Below, piece by piece: positions 9,422 to 19,258 of a stretch of DNA of 64,000 nucleotides. Source of the stretch: Streptomyces sp. NBC_01788 (GTDB lineage: Bacteria; Actinomycetota; Actinomycetes; Streptomycetales; Streptomycetaceae); the NCBI RefSeq assembly GCF_035917575.1, contig NZ_CP109090.1, positions 682,001 through 746,000 of the forward strand, in the 5' to 3' direction. How positions within the stretch are numbered: the first letter of the stretch is position 1; each line of letters begins with the position of its first letter. A program made the translations under genes and the position numbers. A model generated the notes under the pieces. The model had not been told where the DNA came from, searched no databases, and saw only the letters and a list, made by a program, of their open reading frames with translations.

Positions 9422-12400
9422 ATGACCAGCGACAGAACCGAGGTCCTCGACGCCGTTCCGGGCGACCGGGAGCTGCGGCAGCTCCTGGCCGGCCTGACGG
9501 CCGTGCGGGACGGCGACTTCGGCACGCGCCTGCCGGAGGAAGCCGACGGGCTCATGGGTGACATCGCGACCGTGTTCAACGGCATGGTCGACCAGTTGTC
9601 CGTGTTCACCTCCGAGGTCACCCGGGTGGCCCGGGAGGTCGGCACCGAGGGCACCCTCGGCGGTCAGGCGGAGGTGCCGGGCGTCTCGGGCACCTGGGCC
9701 GATCTGACCGACTCGGTCAACGCCATGGCGGGCAACCTCACCACCCAGGTGCGTGACATCGCGCAGGTGGCGACGGCGGTGGCCAAGGGTGATCTGTCGC
9801 AGAAGATCGACGTGCCCGCGCGCGGCGAGATCCTTCAGCTGAAGGAGACCGTCAACACGATGGTCGACCAGCTCTCCGCGTTCGCCGACGAGGTCACCCG
9901 CGTCGCCCGCGAGGTCGGCACCGAGGGACGCCTCGGCGGACAGGCCAAGGTGCCCGGAGTGGCGGGTGTGTGGCGGGATCTGACCGACTCGGTCAACTTC
10001 ATGGCCGGCAACCTCACCGCCCAGGTCCGCAACGTCGCCCAGGTGACGACGGCGGTCGCCAAGGGCGACCTCTCCCAGAAGATCACCGTCGACGCCCGCG
10101 GCGAGATCCTCGAACTCAAGAACACCATCAACACGATGGTCGACCAGCTCTCCGCGTTCGCCGACGAGGTCACCCGCGTCGCCCGCGAGGTCGGCACCGA
10201 GGGACGCCTCGGCGGACAGGCCGACGTCCAGGGCGTCAGGGGCACCTGGCGCGACCTGACCGACTCGGTCAACTTCATGGCCGGCAACCTCACCGCCCAG
10301 GTCCGCAACGTCGCCCAGGTGGCGACGGCGGTCGCCGAGGGCGACCTCTCCCAGAAGATCACCGTCGACGCCCGCGGCGAGATCCTCGAACTCAAGAACA
10401 CCATCAACACGATGGTCGACCAGCTCTCCGCCTTCGCCGACGAGGTCACCCGCGTCGCCCGCGAGGTCGGCACCGAGGGACGCCTCGGCGGACAGGCCGA
10501 CGTCCAGGGCGTCTCCGGGACGTGGAAGGACCTCACCGACAACGTCAACGTGATGGCGTCCAACCTGACCGGCCAGGTCCGCTCGATCGCCCAGGTCGCC
10601 ACCGCCGTGGCCCGGGGTGATCTGTCCCGCAAGATCACGGTCGAGGCCGAGGGCGAGGTCGCGGCCCTGGCCGACGTGATCAACACGATGGTCGACACCC
10701 TGTCCGCGTTCGCCGACGAGGTCACCCGCGTCGCCCGCGAGGTCGGCACCGAAGGACGACTCGGCGGACAGGCTCAGGTGCCCAACGTCGCGGGCACCTG
10801 GAAGGACCTCACCGACAACGTCAACTCGATGGCGAACAACCTCACCGGTCAGGTCCGCAACATCGCGCTGGTGACGACCGCGGTGGCCAGGGGCGATCTG
10901 TCGAAGAAGATCGACGTCGACGCGCGCGGCGAGATCCTGGAGCTGAAGACGACCATCAACACGATGGTCGACACCCTGTCCGCGTTCGCCGACGAGGTCA
11001 CCCGCGTCGCCCGCGAGGTCGGCACCGAAGGACGCCTCGGCGGACAGGCCGAGGTGGAGGGCGTCTCGGGCACCTGGAAGCGGCTCACGGAGAACGTCAA
11101 CGAGCTGGCCGGCAACCTGACCCGGCAGGTGCGGGCGATCGGCGCGGTGGCCAGCGCCGTGGCCGAGGGCGATCTGACCCGCTCGATCACGGTGGAGGCC
11201 TCCGGCGAGGTCGCCGAGCTCAAGGACAACATCAACTCCATGGTGGAGTCCCTGCGCGAGACCACCCGGGCCAACCAGGAGCAGGACTGGCTCAAGAGCA
11301 ACCTGGCGCGGATCACCGGCCTGATGCAGGGCCACCGCGACCTGCCGGTCGTCGCCGAACTGATCATGGACGAGCTGACCCCGCTGGTGTCGGCCCAGTA
11401 CGGCGCCTTCTACCTGGCCGAGGACGGCGAGCGCGGCCCCGAGCTGCGGCTCGTCGGCTCCTACGGCAGCCCCGACGACGAGCGGCCCACCCGCTTCTCC
11501 TTCGGCCGCTCGCTGGTCGGCCAGGCCGCGCGCAGCCGCCGTACCATCACGGTCGACGAGCTGCCGGCGGGGTACGTCACCATCTCCTCCGGGCTCGGCC
11601 GGGCGGTGCCGAGCGCGCTGATCCTGCTGCCGATCCTGTTCGAGGACCAGGTCCTCGGCGTCATCGAGCTGGCGTCGGTGGCCGCGTTCACGCCGGTCCA
11701 CCGGGACTTCCTGGAACAGCTGCGCGAGGCCCTCGGGGTCAACGTCAACACCATCGTGGCCAACGCCCGCACCGACGAACTGCTTGACGAGTCCCAGCGG
11801 CTGACCGCCGAACTCCAGGCCCGCTCGGCTGAGTTGCAGTCCCAACAGGACGAGCTCCAGCGCTCCAACGCCGAACTGGAGGACAAGGCCTCACTGCTGG
11901 CGGAGCAGAACCGCGACATCGAGGCGAAGAACCTCCAGATCGAGCAGGCCAGGCAGGAACTGGAGGCCCGCGCCCAGCAGTTGTCGCTGGCCTCGAAGTA
12001 CAAGTCGGAGTTCCTGGCGAACATGAGCCACGAGCTGCGCACCCCGCTCAACAGCCTGCTCATCCTGGCCCAGTTGCTCGCGCAGAACCCCTCGCGCAAC
12101 CTCACCCCGAAGCAGGTCGAGTACGCGGGGATCATCCACTCCGCGGGCAGCGACCTGCTCCAGCTGATCAACGACATCCTGGACCTGTCGAAGGTCGAGG
12201 CGGGCAAGATGGACGTCACCCCTGAGCGGGTGTCGCTGCGCCAGCTCATCGACTACGTCGAGGCCACCTTCCAGCCGATGACGACGCAGAAGGGCCTCCA
12301 GTTCGCGGTCACCACCGCGGCGGGCGCGCCCGCGGACCTGCTCACAGACGACTCCCGGCTGCGCCAGGTCCTGCGCAACCTGCTGTCCAACGCGGTGAAG

Positions 12401-13693
12401 TTCACCGAGCAGGGCTGCGTCGAGCTGTGCATCGAGCCGGCCGCGGACGACGAGGTGCCCGGCGGTGTCGTGCGGGGCGGCGCGGTCGTGGCCTTCCGGG
12501 TCAAGGACACCGGCATCGGCATCCCGGAACAGCATCTGGAGACGATCTTCGGAGCGTTCCAGCAGGCGGACGGCACCACCAGCCGCAAGTACGGCGGGAC
12601 CGGCCTCGGGCTGTCCATCACCCGGGAGATCGCGCATCTGCTCGGCGGTGCCGTCGCCGTGGACAGCGTGCCCGGCCGGGGCAGCACGTTCACGCTCTTC
12701 CTGCCGGTGACCCGCCCCGACTTCGAGCAGGTGCTCGGCGGCGGCCGGGCCCCGCAGAAGGCGCCTGCCGAACTGGTGCCGGCCGCCGCGGCGGACCGGG
12801 AGACCGGGCGTGTACTCCCGTTCGGCGACGGGCCGCGCAGACGGCGGCTGCTGGTCGTCGAGGAGCGCTCCCGCGGGCTGCTCACCCTGGTCGCGGAGAG
12901 CGTGGTCGCGGACGTGGTCCGACACGGCGCCGACGACACGGGCGCCCTGCCCACCGTCGACATCATCACCGCCGTGGGAGCGCAGGAGGCCGCGGGGGCG
13001 CTGGCCTCCGAGCCGTGCCACTGTGTCGTCCTCGACCTGGACATGCCCGAGGAGGAGGCGTCCCGGTTCCTGCAGGCGCTCCAGGGCGACTCGGCGCTGG
13101 CGGGCGTGCCGGTGCTCGTGCACAGCGGCCGGCGTCCGGAGGTGGCCCGCGCGGAGGCGCTGCGCTCGCGTGGGGACGACGGCTCGCTGGAGTTCCTCTC
13201 CAGCCTGGACGAGCTGCGCGAGCGCATCGCCCTGCACCTGTCGGCCGAGGAGCCCGGGGACGTGCTGTCGCTGGTGCGGGCCGAGGAACCGCAGGACCTC
13301 GCACCGCCCGTCGGCGCCTTCGCGGGCCGTACCGTCCTCGTCGTCGACGACGACGCGCGCAACCTGTTCGCGCTCAGCGGGATCCTGGAGCTGCAGGGCT
13401 TCCGGGTGCTGCACGCGGAGAACGGGCGCAAGGGCATCGAGACGCTGGTCGGCAACCCCGACGTCGCGCTCGTCCTGATGGACGTGATGATGCCGGAGAT
13501 GGACGGCTACACCGCGACGGCCGAGATCCGCAGGCTGCCGCGGTACGCCGAACTGCCGATCATCGCCGTCACCGCGAAGGCGATGCCGGGGGACCGGGAG
13601 AAGTCGCTGGCGTCCGGGGCGAGCGACTACGTCACCAAGCCCGTGGACACGGACGACCTCATCGCCTGCGTCCGGCACTGGCTGTCCGCGTGA
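9422..13693 (+). CDS. Hybrid histidine kinase with HAMP array, GAF and receiver domains
   Basis: The predicted cytoplasmic sensor kinase has 1423 residues and no membrane segment. In order: six tandem HAMP-type units of 92 residues (about 25-615), GAF (630-780), coiled coil (785-860), HisKA with His870 in MSHELRTP, HATPase (970-1100; [26 protein letters not shown]), a degenerate receiver-like segment (about 1140-1270), and a C-terminal receiver with Asp1354 in [15 protein letters not shown] 9422 was chosen; GTG 9374 with GGAGA upstream is a credible alternative adding 16 residues. The following ANTAR-phosphatase and STAS genes suggest output into partner switching. The signal is unknown. Confidence 0.88.
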   Translation: MTSDRTEVLDAVPGDRELRQLLAGLTAVRDGDFGTRLPEEADGLMGDIATVFNGMVDQLSVFTSEVTRVAREVGTEGTLGGQAEVPGVSGTWADLTDSVNAMAGNLTTQVRDIAQVATAVAKGDLSQKIDVPARGEILQLKETVNTMVDQLSAFADEVTRVAREVGTEGRLGGQAKVPGVAGVWRDLTDSVNFMAGNLTAQVRNVAQVTTAVAKGDLSQKITVDARGEILELKNTINTMVDQLSAFADEVTRVAREVGTEGRLGGQADVQGVRGTWRDLTDSVNFMAGNLTAQVRNVAQVATAVAEGDLSQKITVDARGEILELKNTINTMVDQLSAFADEVTRVAREVGTEGRLGGQADVQGVSGTWKDLTDNVNVMASNLTGQVRSIAQVATAVARGDLSRKITVEAEGEVAALADVINTMVDTLSAFADEVTRVAREVGTEGRLGGQAQVPNVAGTWKDLTDNVNSMANNLTGQVRNIALVTTAVARGDLSKKIDVDARGEILELKTTINTMVDTLSAFADEVTRVAREVGTEGRLGGQAEVEGVSGTWKRLTENVNELAGNLTRQVRAIGAVASAVAEGDLTRSITVEASGEVAELKDNINSMVESLRETTRANQEQDWLKSNLARITGLMQGHRDLPVVAELIMDELTPLVSAQYGAFYLAEDGERGPELRLVGSYGSPDDERPTRFSFGRSLVGQAARSRRTITVDELPAGYVTISSGLGRAVPSALILLPILFEDQVLGVIELASVAAFTPVHRDFLEQLREALGVNVNTIVANARTDELLDESQRLTAELQARSAELQSQQDELQRSNAELEDKASLLAEQNRDIEAKNLQIEQARQELEARAQQLSLASKYKSEFLANMSHELRTPLNSLLILAQLLAQNPSRNLTPKQVEYAGIIHSAGSDLLQLINDILDLSKVEAGKMDVTPERVSLRQLIDYVEATFQPMTTQKGLQFAVTTAAGAPADLLTDDSRLRQVLRNLLSNAVKFTEQGCVELCIEPAADDEVPGGVVRGGAVVAFRVKDTGIGIPEQHLETIFGAFQQADGTTSRKYGGTGLGLSITREIAHLLGGAVAVDSVPGRGSTFTLFLPVTRPDFEQVLGGGRAPQKAPAELVPAAAADRETGRVLPFGDGPRRRRLLVVEERSRGLLTLVAESVVADVVRHGADDTGALPTVDIITAVGAQEAAGALASEPCHCVVLDLDMPEEEASRFLQALQGDSALAGVPVLVHSGRRPEVARAEALRSRGDDGSLEFLSSLDELRERIALHLSAEEPGDVLSLVRAEEPQDLAPPVGAFAGRTVLVVDDDARNLFALSGILELQGFRVLHAENGRKGIETLVGNPDVALVLMDVMMPEMDGYTATAEIRRLPRYAELPIIAVTAKAMPGDREKSLASGASDYVTKPVDTDDLIACVRHWLSA
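9614..11269 (+). repeat. Six tandem 276-bp HAMP-coding repeats
   Basis: GAGGTCACCCG (encoding EVTR) recurs at 9614, 9890, 10166, 10442, 10718 and 10994, spaced exactly 276 bases each time. Units 2-4 are close to identical at the DNA level over long stretches, including third positions. This implies recent duplication or gene conversion within the kinase gene. Confidence 0.9.
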
Positions 13694-13790
13694 GCGCGTC
13701 GGCGCCCGCCTCCCGCACCGGCGGGGCGGGCCCGGTCCGCCGCGGCACCTCCCGCACCCCCGCGCCGTTCAGCCGAGGAGCTTGTCGATC

Positions 13791-16232
13791 GTGAGCACGT
13801 CCGAGCAGCAGCGCGATCCGGCCGCCGCCGGACCGGGTCAAGGGCCGTCCGCGTCCGGGACGCCGTCGCCCACCGGCGACCCGGCGCCGTCCGATTCAGC
13901 GGCGCCCAACTCCACGTCCCCCGTGGGGCGGCTGGCCGCCACCGTGGAGCGGCTGCGCCGCGAGGTGCGGGCGGCGCAGGCGGAGGCCGAGGGCCGGGCC
14001 CTGGTCGAACTCGCCAAGGGCATCCTGGTGGAGCGGCTGGGCTGCGGTCCGGCGCAGGCCGCCCGGCAGCTCGCCGAGCTGGCCGAGCAGGCCCGGGTGA
14101 CACCGCTGGAGTTCGCGGTGGAGGTCATCAACCAGGCCGCCCGCGACCGAGTCTCCGAGGTCACCGACGCCTTCCTGGCCGCCGCCGAGGGGGCGCTGGA
14201 GCGCGCCTCGGCCGTGCGGCTGCGCGCCGCGGAGAGCGGCGCGCTGGCCGCGGACGACACCCAGGCCGTCGCCGACTCGTTGCTGGAACACGCGCTGCGG
14301 CCGCTGGGGGCGGTGGCCGTGGCGGTCTGGGCGGCGGGCGCCGACGGCTCGCTGACCCTGTCGGGCAGCGCCGGTTTCTCCCCGGCGGAGGCCACCCGGT
14401 GGCGCTATGTGCCACCGGAGGTGTCCACGGTGGCGCGCCGGGGGCTCACCGAGCGCACCGGCCAGTGGTTCACCTCGCTCGCCACGACCGGACTGCCCAC
14501 CATCGGGCGGCACCTGCATCCGGACGGGGGCCGGGTGGCGGTGCCCGCCGGCACCGGCGGCCGTATCCACGGGGTGCTGGAGATCGCCTGGCCCGGACCG
14601 CTGGAGCCGCAGCCGCCCCAGGTCGTACGCCAGGTGGAGGCCCTCGCCGAACTGTGCGCGCACACGCTGGAGACGTCCACGCTGCGCCACGAGGTGGGGC
14701 AGGAACCGCGGGTGCTGCCGGACGCCGCCGAGCTGATGGACCTGGCCGACGGACTGCACGACCCGGCCCTGGTGCTGGTCCCGCACGTCGACGGCGACGG
14801 GCAGCTGCTGGACTTCCGCATCCAGCACGTCAACAGCCGCTTCCTGGACCCGGCCGGCCGGCCGCGGGCCGTGGTCAACGGCGCGCTGCTGCTGGAGGCC
14901 TTCCCCATGGCCGCCGGGAAGAGCGAGCTGTTCCAGCGGGTGGAGCGGGTGTACGCCACGGGTGAGGCGTACCGGGCGCAGCGCATGCATCTGACGGCGC
15001 TCGTCGACCAGGTGCCGCTGTCGGCGGTGGCGGACATCAGCATCAGCCGGCACGGCGGCTGCGTGCTGCTGATCTGGCGCATCGAGGACGAGACGGCGCG
15101 GCTGGCGAGTCTGCTCCAGCACGCGCAGCGCCTCGGCCGGATCGGCGGCTTCGAGGAGAACCTGCTGACCAGTGAGATCACCTGGAACGACCAGTTGTTC
15201 GGCCTCTACGGCCGTGCGCCTTCGAGTACGCCGGTGCCGCTGGAGGAGCTGCCCGCGCACGCCCACCCGGACGACGCCGTGGCCATCCGACGTTTCCTGC
15301 GCACGCTGCTGCACCACCGCCGTCCGGCCTCCGCGGCCTTCCGGCTCCAGCGGCCGGACGGGGTGACCCGGCACATCCGGGTGGTGGCCGAGCCGGTCCT
15401 GGACACCGACGGGCGGCTGTTCGTGGTGCGCGGGGCCTACCAGGACATCTCCGCGCAGCACTGGACGGAGGTCGCGCTCGCCGCCACCCGTGACCAGCTC
15501 GCGCACACCGAGCAGCAGGCGACCGAGCGCAACCGGCTGACGCTCCAGCTGCAGCACGCCATCATGCCGCCGACCCAGGCACCGCTGCGGGTGAGCGGTC
15601 TGGACGTCGCGGTGCGCTACCGGCCGGCGGAGACCGAGCATCTGGTGGGCGGCGACTGGTACGACGTGGTGGTGCTGCCCTCCGGGCTCGTGCTGCTGTG
15701 CGTCGGCGACGTCGCCGGCCACGGCATAGAGGCGGCCACCAGCATGGTGGTGCTGCGCAACGCGCTGCGGGGCCTGGCCGTGACCGGGGCCGGGCCCGGC
15801 CAGCTGCTGTCGTGGCTCAACATCGTGGCGCACCATCTGACCGGCGCGGTCACCGCCACGGCGGTCTGCGCCCTGTACGACCCCGGGCGGCGCACCCTGC
15901 GCTGGGCCCGGGCCGGGCATCTGCCGCCCGTGCTGGTCCGCGGGGCGGAGGCGGCTCCGCTGCCGCTGGTCCGGGGCATGCTGCTGGGTGCGGTGCCGGA
16001 GGCCGTGTACGAGGAGGACGAGCTCCAGTTCGCGCCGCAGGACACGCTGCTGATGTACACCGACGGTCTGATCGAGCGCCGGGACCGCTCCGTGGAGGAG
16101 TCGCTGAGCCATCTGCTGACCACGGCCCGTTCGGCGCCGAAAACTCTGGACCAGCAGCTCGACCGGCTGCTGACGTACAGCAAGTCGGACACGGACGACG
16201 ACACCTGCATCGTGGGCATCCGGGTCGCCTGA
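13791..16232 (+). CDS. ANTAR-GAF-PAS-PP2C (SpoIIE-type) phosphatase
   Basis: The predicted product has 813 residues. A disordered proline/serine leader is followed by a helical ANTAR-like domain (about 65-120; LVELAKGILVERLG then EFAVEVINQ), a GAF-like region, one or two PAS-like folds (about 310-570) and a C-terminal SpoIIE-type PP2C domain (from about 583). The PP2C metal-binding motifs are GGDWYD and GDVAGHG. Such phosphatases dephosphorylate STAS proteins; a STAS gene follows 207 bases downstream. ANTAR domains normally bind hairpins in RNA, so the fusion is noteworthy. GTG 13791 is preceded by GAGGAG; TTG 13782 is too close to it. Confidence 0.87.
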   Translation: MSTSEQQRDPAAAGPGQGPSASGTPSPTGDPAPSDSAAPNSTSPVGRLAATVERLRREVRAAQAEAEGRALVELAKGILVERLGCGPAQAARQLAELAEQARVTPLEFAVEVINQAARDRVSEVTDAFLAAAEGALERASAVRLRAAESGALAADDTQAVADSLLEHALRPLGAVAVAVWAAGADGSLTLSGSAGFSPAEATRWRYVPPEVSTVARRGLTERTGQWFTSLATTGLPTIGRHLHPDGGRVAVPAGTGGRIHGVLEIAWPGPLEPQPPQVVRQVEALAELCAHTLETSTLRHEVGQEPRVLPDAAELMDLADGLHDPALVLVPHVDGDGQLLDFRIQHVNSRFLDPAGRPRAVVNGALLLEAFPMAAGKSELFQRVERVYATGEAYRAQRMHLTALVDQVPLSAVADISISRHGGCVLLIWRIEDETARLASLLQHAQRLGRIGGFEENLLTSEITWNDQLFGLYGRAPSSTPVPLEELPAHAHPDDAVAIRRFLRTLLHHRRPASAAFRLQRPDGVTRHIRVVAEPVLDTDGRLFVVRGAYQDISAQHWTEVALAATRDQLAHTEQQATERNRLTLQLQHAIMPPTQAPLRVSGLDVAVRYRPAETEHLVGGDWYDVVVLPSGLVLLCVGDVAGHGIEAATSMVVLRNALRGLAVTGAGPGQLLSWLNIVAHHLTGAVTATAVCALYDPGRRTLRWARAGHLPPVLVRGAEAAPLPLVRGMLLGAVPEAVYEEDELQFAPQDTLLMYTDGLIERRDRSVEESLSHLLTTARSAPKTLDQQLDRLLTYSKSDTDDDTCIVGIRVA

Positions 16233-16329
16233 CGGCGGGCGGGTCCGACGGCGAGCGGGCATGGACGGTGGCGAGGCATGAGAGCCCGGTTCAGGGGTAG
16301 ACGCGGGGGCGCAGTGCGGGTTGCTCCCG

Positions 16330-16364
16330 TCACCGGTGATGAGAAACGGATCACGTCACCGGTG
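16330..16364. promoter_or_regulatory. Two CACCGGTG palindromes upstream of STAS gene
   Basis: TCACCGGTGA (16330-16339) and TCACCGGTG (16356-16364) are spaced 26 bases start to start, just upstream of the candidate -35 element. They could be a two-site operator; the regulator is unknown. Confidence 0.35.
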
Positions 16365-16376
16365 CGGGTCCGGTGT

Positions 16377-16401
16377 GCGTCGAAGGCGTCGCCGGGGGTA
16401 A
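16377..16401 (+). promoter_or_regulatory. Candidate SigB-type promoter for STAS gene
   Basis: GCGT (16377-16380), 15 bases, then GGGTAA (16396-16401). It matches the SigB pattern except for the last base and lies about 39 bases upstream of the GTG start. Confidence 0.4.
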
Positions 16402-16439
16402 CCGGCACTGGCCGGCGTCAGCATTCGTTGGAGGTATTC

Positions 16440-16826
16440 GTGCCCCTTGCCCACAATCCGCTGTCCGTGGAGGTCACCCTGCCGCGGGAGGATGTCGCCC
16501 TGCTCACGGTCGAGGGTTACCTGGACGTCGACACCGCCACGGAGTTGCAGGCCCATCTGGCCAACCAGCTCCACCACGGTCGACGGCACTTCCTGCTGGA
16601 GCTGTCCGCCGTCCCCTTCATGGACTCCTCGGGCATGAACATCATCCTGCGGGTGTACCAGGAGGCCCGGGAGCGGGCGGGCAGTGTGCACATCATCGCC
16701 CCCGCCCCGGCGGTGCTGCGGATCCTGGAGCTCACCGGCGTCAGCATCACGGTGCCGGTCTCGCGGAGCGCCGAGGAGGCACTGGCCCTGGTGGACCGTC
16801 AGCCGGAGGAGCCGGGGGCGAAGTGA
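16440..16826 (+). CDS. STAS anti-anti-sigma factor
   Basis: The predicted protein has 128 residues and a single STAS domain (LSVEVTLPREDVALLTVEGYL at the N-terminus). The phosphoacceptor region is PFMDSSGMNIIL (Ser63/Ser64), as in SpoIIAA/RsbV. GTG 16440 has an ideal GGAGG five bases upstream. It is the likely substrate of the preceding PP2C phosphatase and of one of the HATPase kinases encoded nearby. Its 3' end overlaps the convergent MarR gene by about 80 bases. Confidence 0.9.
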   Translation: MPLAHNPLSVEVTLPREDVALLTVEGYLDVDTATELQAHLANQLHHGRRHFLLELSAVPFMDSSGMNIILRVYQEARERAGSVHIIAPAPAVLRILELTGVSITVPVSRSAEEALALVDRQPEEPGAK

Positions 16827-17355
16827 GCGCGGACGCGGGCGCGGAGGCCTCGGTGTGCGCGGAGGGAGAGCGTCGGGCAGGGCCGTCGTCGGCCGCCGCG
16901 CCCGCGGCGTGGATCTGTGCCGACGCGACCGCGCAGAACCCCTCGAGCCCGGTCAGCAGTGCGGTCCGCTGGCCGGCCGGCATCCGCTCCACCACCGACC
17001 GCAGCTCCGTCTCCCGGCGCGCCCGCACGTCGGCCAGGAACGCGCGGCCGCGGCGGCTGAGGCGCAGTTCCACCTCCCGGCGGCTGGTGGCGGCCACCTG
17101 CCGCCGTACGAAGCCCACCGCTTGCAGCCGGTCGCACAGCCTGCTCGTGGACGGCGGCGTGGAGCCCAGGGTGGCGGCGAGGGTGCGCAGGTTGATGCCC
17201 TCGTTGCGTTCGAGGACGAACAGCACCCTGAGCTGGGAGGCGGAGACGGGAGCTGTGGACGCGCGGCCCCACAGGACCTCCAGCAGTTCCGCCGCCGTGG
17301 AGGTCGCGCGCGCCGCCTCGCCGGGCGACCGCGGGCGCGGGTGGGAGGACGTCAC
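16747..17355 (-). CDS. MarR-family transcriptional regulator
   Basis: The predicted product has 202 residues. A winged helix of MarR type spans about residues 20-140 (ASQLRVLFVLERNEGINLRT, then STPPSTSRLCDRLQAVGFV as recognition helix and wing). The C-terminus is a long alanine/proline-rich tail encoded opposite the end of the STAS gene and is probably disordered. GTG 17355 is the first start after which the domain fits; its ribosome binding site is weak. It is divergent from the RsbR-like gene, so it may control the stressosome operon, but no operator was identified. Confidence 0.82.
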   Translation of the reverse strand: MTSSHPRPRSPGEAARATSTAAELLEVLWGRASTAPVSASQLRVLFVLERNEGINLRTLAATLGSTPPSTSRLCDRLQAVGFVRRQVAATSRREVELRLSRRGRAFLADVRARRETELRSVVERMPAGQRTALLTGLEGFCAVASAQIHAAGAAADDGPARRSPSAHTEASAPASALTSPPAPPADGPPGPVPPRRSARPAP

Positions 17356-17502
17356 GCTGACACTCTCGCAGGGTTGGCGGTGGCTGTCAGCTCGCCCCCC
17401 TGGTCGGCCTGTGGTAACAGTTGTCGCCCGGCAAGAGTCGCATCGCGGTGCCGCCCGGAGGGCGGATTCGGAACGGTGCAACGCGGATGAGGAGTGGAAC
17501 AG

Positions 17503-18402
17503 GTGCCGGAGCACGCAGCGGTAGCACAGCACGGATCGCCGGCCCGCGAGGTCGGGGACTTCCTTCGCCGTCGCGGGGAGCAGATCGCCCAGCGGTGGGC
17601 CGAGGAGCCGATCTTCCGGACCGTGTTCACCGTCTCCCGCGACGAGGCGGTGGAAGCGGGCCGCGCCGTCGTCGACGCCCTGGGCGCGGTGGCCGCCTCC
17701 GAGCGGGTGTCCGACCCGGACGCCGACGGTTTCCTGCCGGTGCGCGAGCAGCTTGCGCGGATGGGCGCCGTGCGGGGCAGGACCGGTCTGACGGCCGCGG
17801 AGGTCTCGCGGGACGTGGACGCCCTGCGGCCGCCCGCGCTGGATCTGCTGACCGCCGAGCTCGCCGGCGCCCCGGAGGAGTACCTGCGGGAGTGCGCCAA
17901 CGTCCTGACCGTGCTCATCGGCACCCTGCGGCTCGTGGTGATGCAGACGGCGCTCAGCGAGGGCCGGGACCTCATCGACCGTCAGCGGCTCCAGCTGCTC
18001 GAGGTGGCCACCCCGGTCATCAAGCTGTGGGACGGCATCGTCGCGGTACCGCTGATCGGAACGCTGGACAGCGCCCGCAGCCAGGTGGTGATGGAGTCGC
18101 TCCTCGAGGCGGTCGTCGACCAGCAGGCCCGCTTCGCCATCCTCGACATCACCGGGGTGCCCACCGTCGACTCGCTGGTCGCCCAGCACCTGATGAAGAC
18201 CGTGGCGGCCACCCGGCTGATGGGGGCCGAGTGCGTGGTCTCGGGCATCCGCCCGGCCATCGCGCAGACCATCGTCCACCTCGGCCTCGACCTGGGCTCG
18301 GTCGTCACCCGCGCGACCCTCGCCGACGCGCTCGCCCACGCCCTGCACCAGTTGGGCGCGGACATCGTGAGCCGGGCACCCCACGGTGTGGGTGAACGGT
18401 GA
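17503..18402 (+). CDS. RsbR-like stressosome STAS protein
   Basis: The predicted product has 299 residues. An N-terminal helical sensor-like domain (about 1-170) is followed by a C-terminal STAS domain. The latter carries ITGVPTVDSLVAQH (Ser224) and GIRPAIAQTIVHLGLD (Thr256), the motif positions that RsbT phosphorylates in Bacillus RsbR. It is the first gene of a tightly coupled RsbR-S-T set: its TGA overlaps the rsbS GTG. GTG 17503 was preferred over GTG 17494 because AGGAG at 17490-17494 would overlap the latter. It is expected to form the scaffold that captures RsbT under unstressed conditions. Confidence 0.88.
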   Translation: MPEHAAVAQHGSPAREVGDFLRRRGEQIAQRWAEEPIFRTVFTVSRDEAVEAGRAVVDALGAVAASERVSDPDADGFLPVREQLARMGAVRGRTGLTAAEVSRDVDALRPPALDLLTAELAGAPEEYLRECANVLTVLIGTLRLVVMQTALSEGRDLIDRQRLQLLEVATPVIKLWDGIVAVPLIGTLDSARSQVVMESLLEAVVDQQARFAILDITGVPTVDSLVAQHLMKTVAATRLMGAECVVSGIRPAIAQTIVHLGLDLGSVVTRATLADALAHALHQLGADIVSRAPHGVGER

Positions 18403-18818
18403 CCGATCGTCTCCCCACGCCCGGCTCGGGGCAGGTGCCGGTACTCAGACTCGGCGACGTCCTCCTGGTCACGCTCCAGGGCGATCTGTACGACAGCACC
18501 GCCGAACAGCTCCAGCAGGACATCGGCGAGGCCATCGCCCACCACACGGCCACGGGGGTGGTCATCGACGTCTCCGGAGTGGAGATCGTCGACTCCTTCC
18601 TCGGCCGGGTGCTGGCCGAGATCGCGGCCAAGGCCAGGCTGCTGGCCGCGCAGACCGTGGTGGCCGGGATGCGTCCGGCGGTGGCGATCACCATGGTCGA
18701 ACTGGGTCTGACCCTGCCCGGGCTGCGGACCGCGCTCACCGCCGAGGACGCCCTGCGGCTCGTCACCGCCCGGCCCACGCCGCCGCGCCCCGGCGGCGCA
18801 CAGGCGGGGAGCCGGTGA
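18399..18818 (+). CDS. rsbS: RsbS-like STAS protein
   Basis: The 139-residue single-STAS protein contains VEIVDSFLGRVLAEIA, with Ser66 at the position of the RsbS phosphoserine. GMRPAVAITMVELGL is also characteristic of RsbS. It would form the stressosome core with the RsbR-like protein and sequester RsbT. GTGA overlap with the gene before and TGATG overlap with the gene after indicate translational coupling and fixed stoichiometry. Confidence 0.9.
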   Translation: MTDRLPTPGSGQVPVLRLGDVLLVTLQGDLYDSTAEQLQQDIGEAIAHHTATGVVIDVSGVEIVDSFLGRVLAEIAAKARLLAAQTVVAGMRPAVAITMVELGLTLPGLRTALTAEDALRLVTARPTPPRPGGAQAGSR

Positions 18819-19258
18819 TGGGGACAGCAGCGGGCGTCGAGGTCTGCCTGCCGATCCGGTCGGACATGGACCTGGTGTGGGTACGGCAGCATGTGCGCCA
18901 GGCGGCCGGGCGGCTCGGCTTCGGCCTGGTCGACCAGACGAAGCTGGTCACCGCGGCCAGCGAGCTGGCGCGCAACACGCTGGTGCACGGCGGGGGCGGG
19001 CAGATGCAGGCGTCCCACGTGGTCGACGGGCAGGTGCACGGGCTCCGGCTGGCGTTCAGCGACGAGGGGCCCGGCATCACGGACCTGGAGCGGGCGCTCA
19101 GCGACGGCTACACCTCCGGCGACGGCCTCGGCATGGGCCTGGGGGGCGCCCGCCGGCTGGTGCACGAGTTCGCGATCGACAGCACCCCGGGCGCCGGCAC
19201 CACCGTCACCGTCACCTCCTGGGCGACCCGGCCGGTGCGGCCGTACGAGGGAGCCTGA
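18818..19258 (+). CDS. rsbT: RsbT-like switch kinase
   Basis: The predicted HATPase protein has 146 residues. The N box is ELARNTLVHGGGG, the G1 box DEGPGITD and the G2 region GLGMGLGGARRLV. This arrangement matches RsbT, the kinase that phosphorylates RsbR/RsbS and, once free, activates an RsbU-type phosphatase. The ATG shares bases with the rsbS stop and the TGA overlaps the next ATG. The most likely downstream partner is the GAF-PP2C protein two genes further on. Confidence 0.9.
   Translation: MGTAAGVEVCLPIRSDMDLVWVRQHVRQAAGRLGFGLVDQTKLVTAASELARNTLVHGGGGQMQASHVVDGQVHGLRLAFSDEGPGITDLERALSDGYTSGDGLGMGLGGARRLVHEFAIDSTPGAGTTVTVTSWATRPVRPYEGA

Noticed and set aside
9614..11269. Regular repeats considered as a CRISPR array
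   Set aside because: The period is 276 bases, there are no unique spacers, and the repeats encode HAMP domains in frame.
9341..11845. Minus-strand repetitive open frame
   Set aside because: Its repeats are just the complement of the HAMP-coding ladder.
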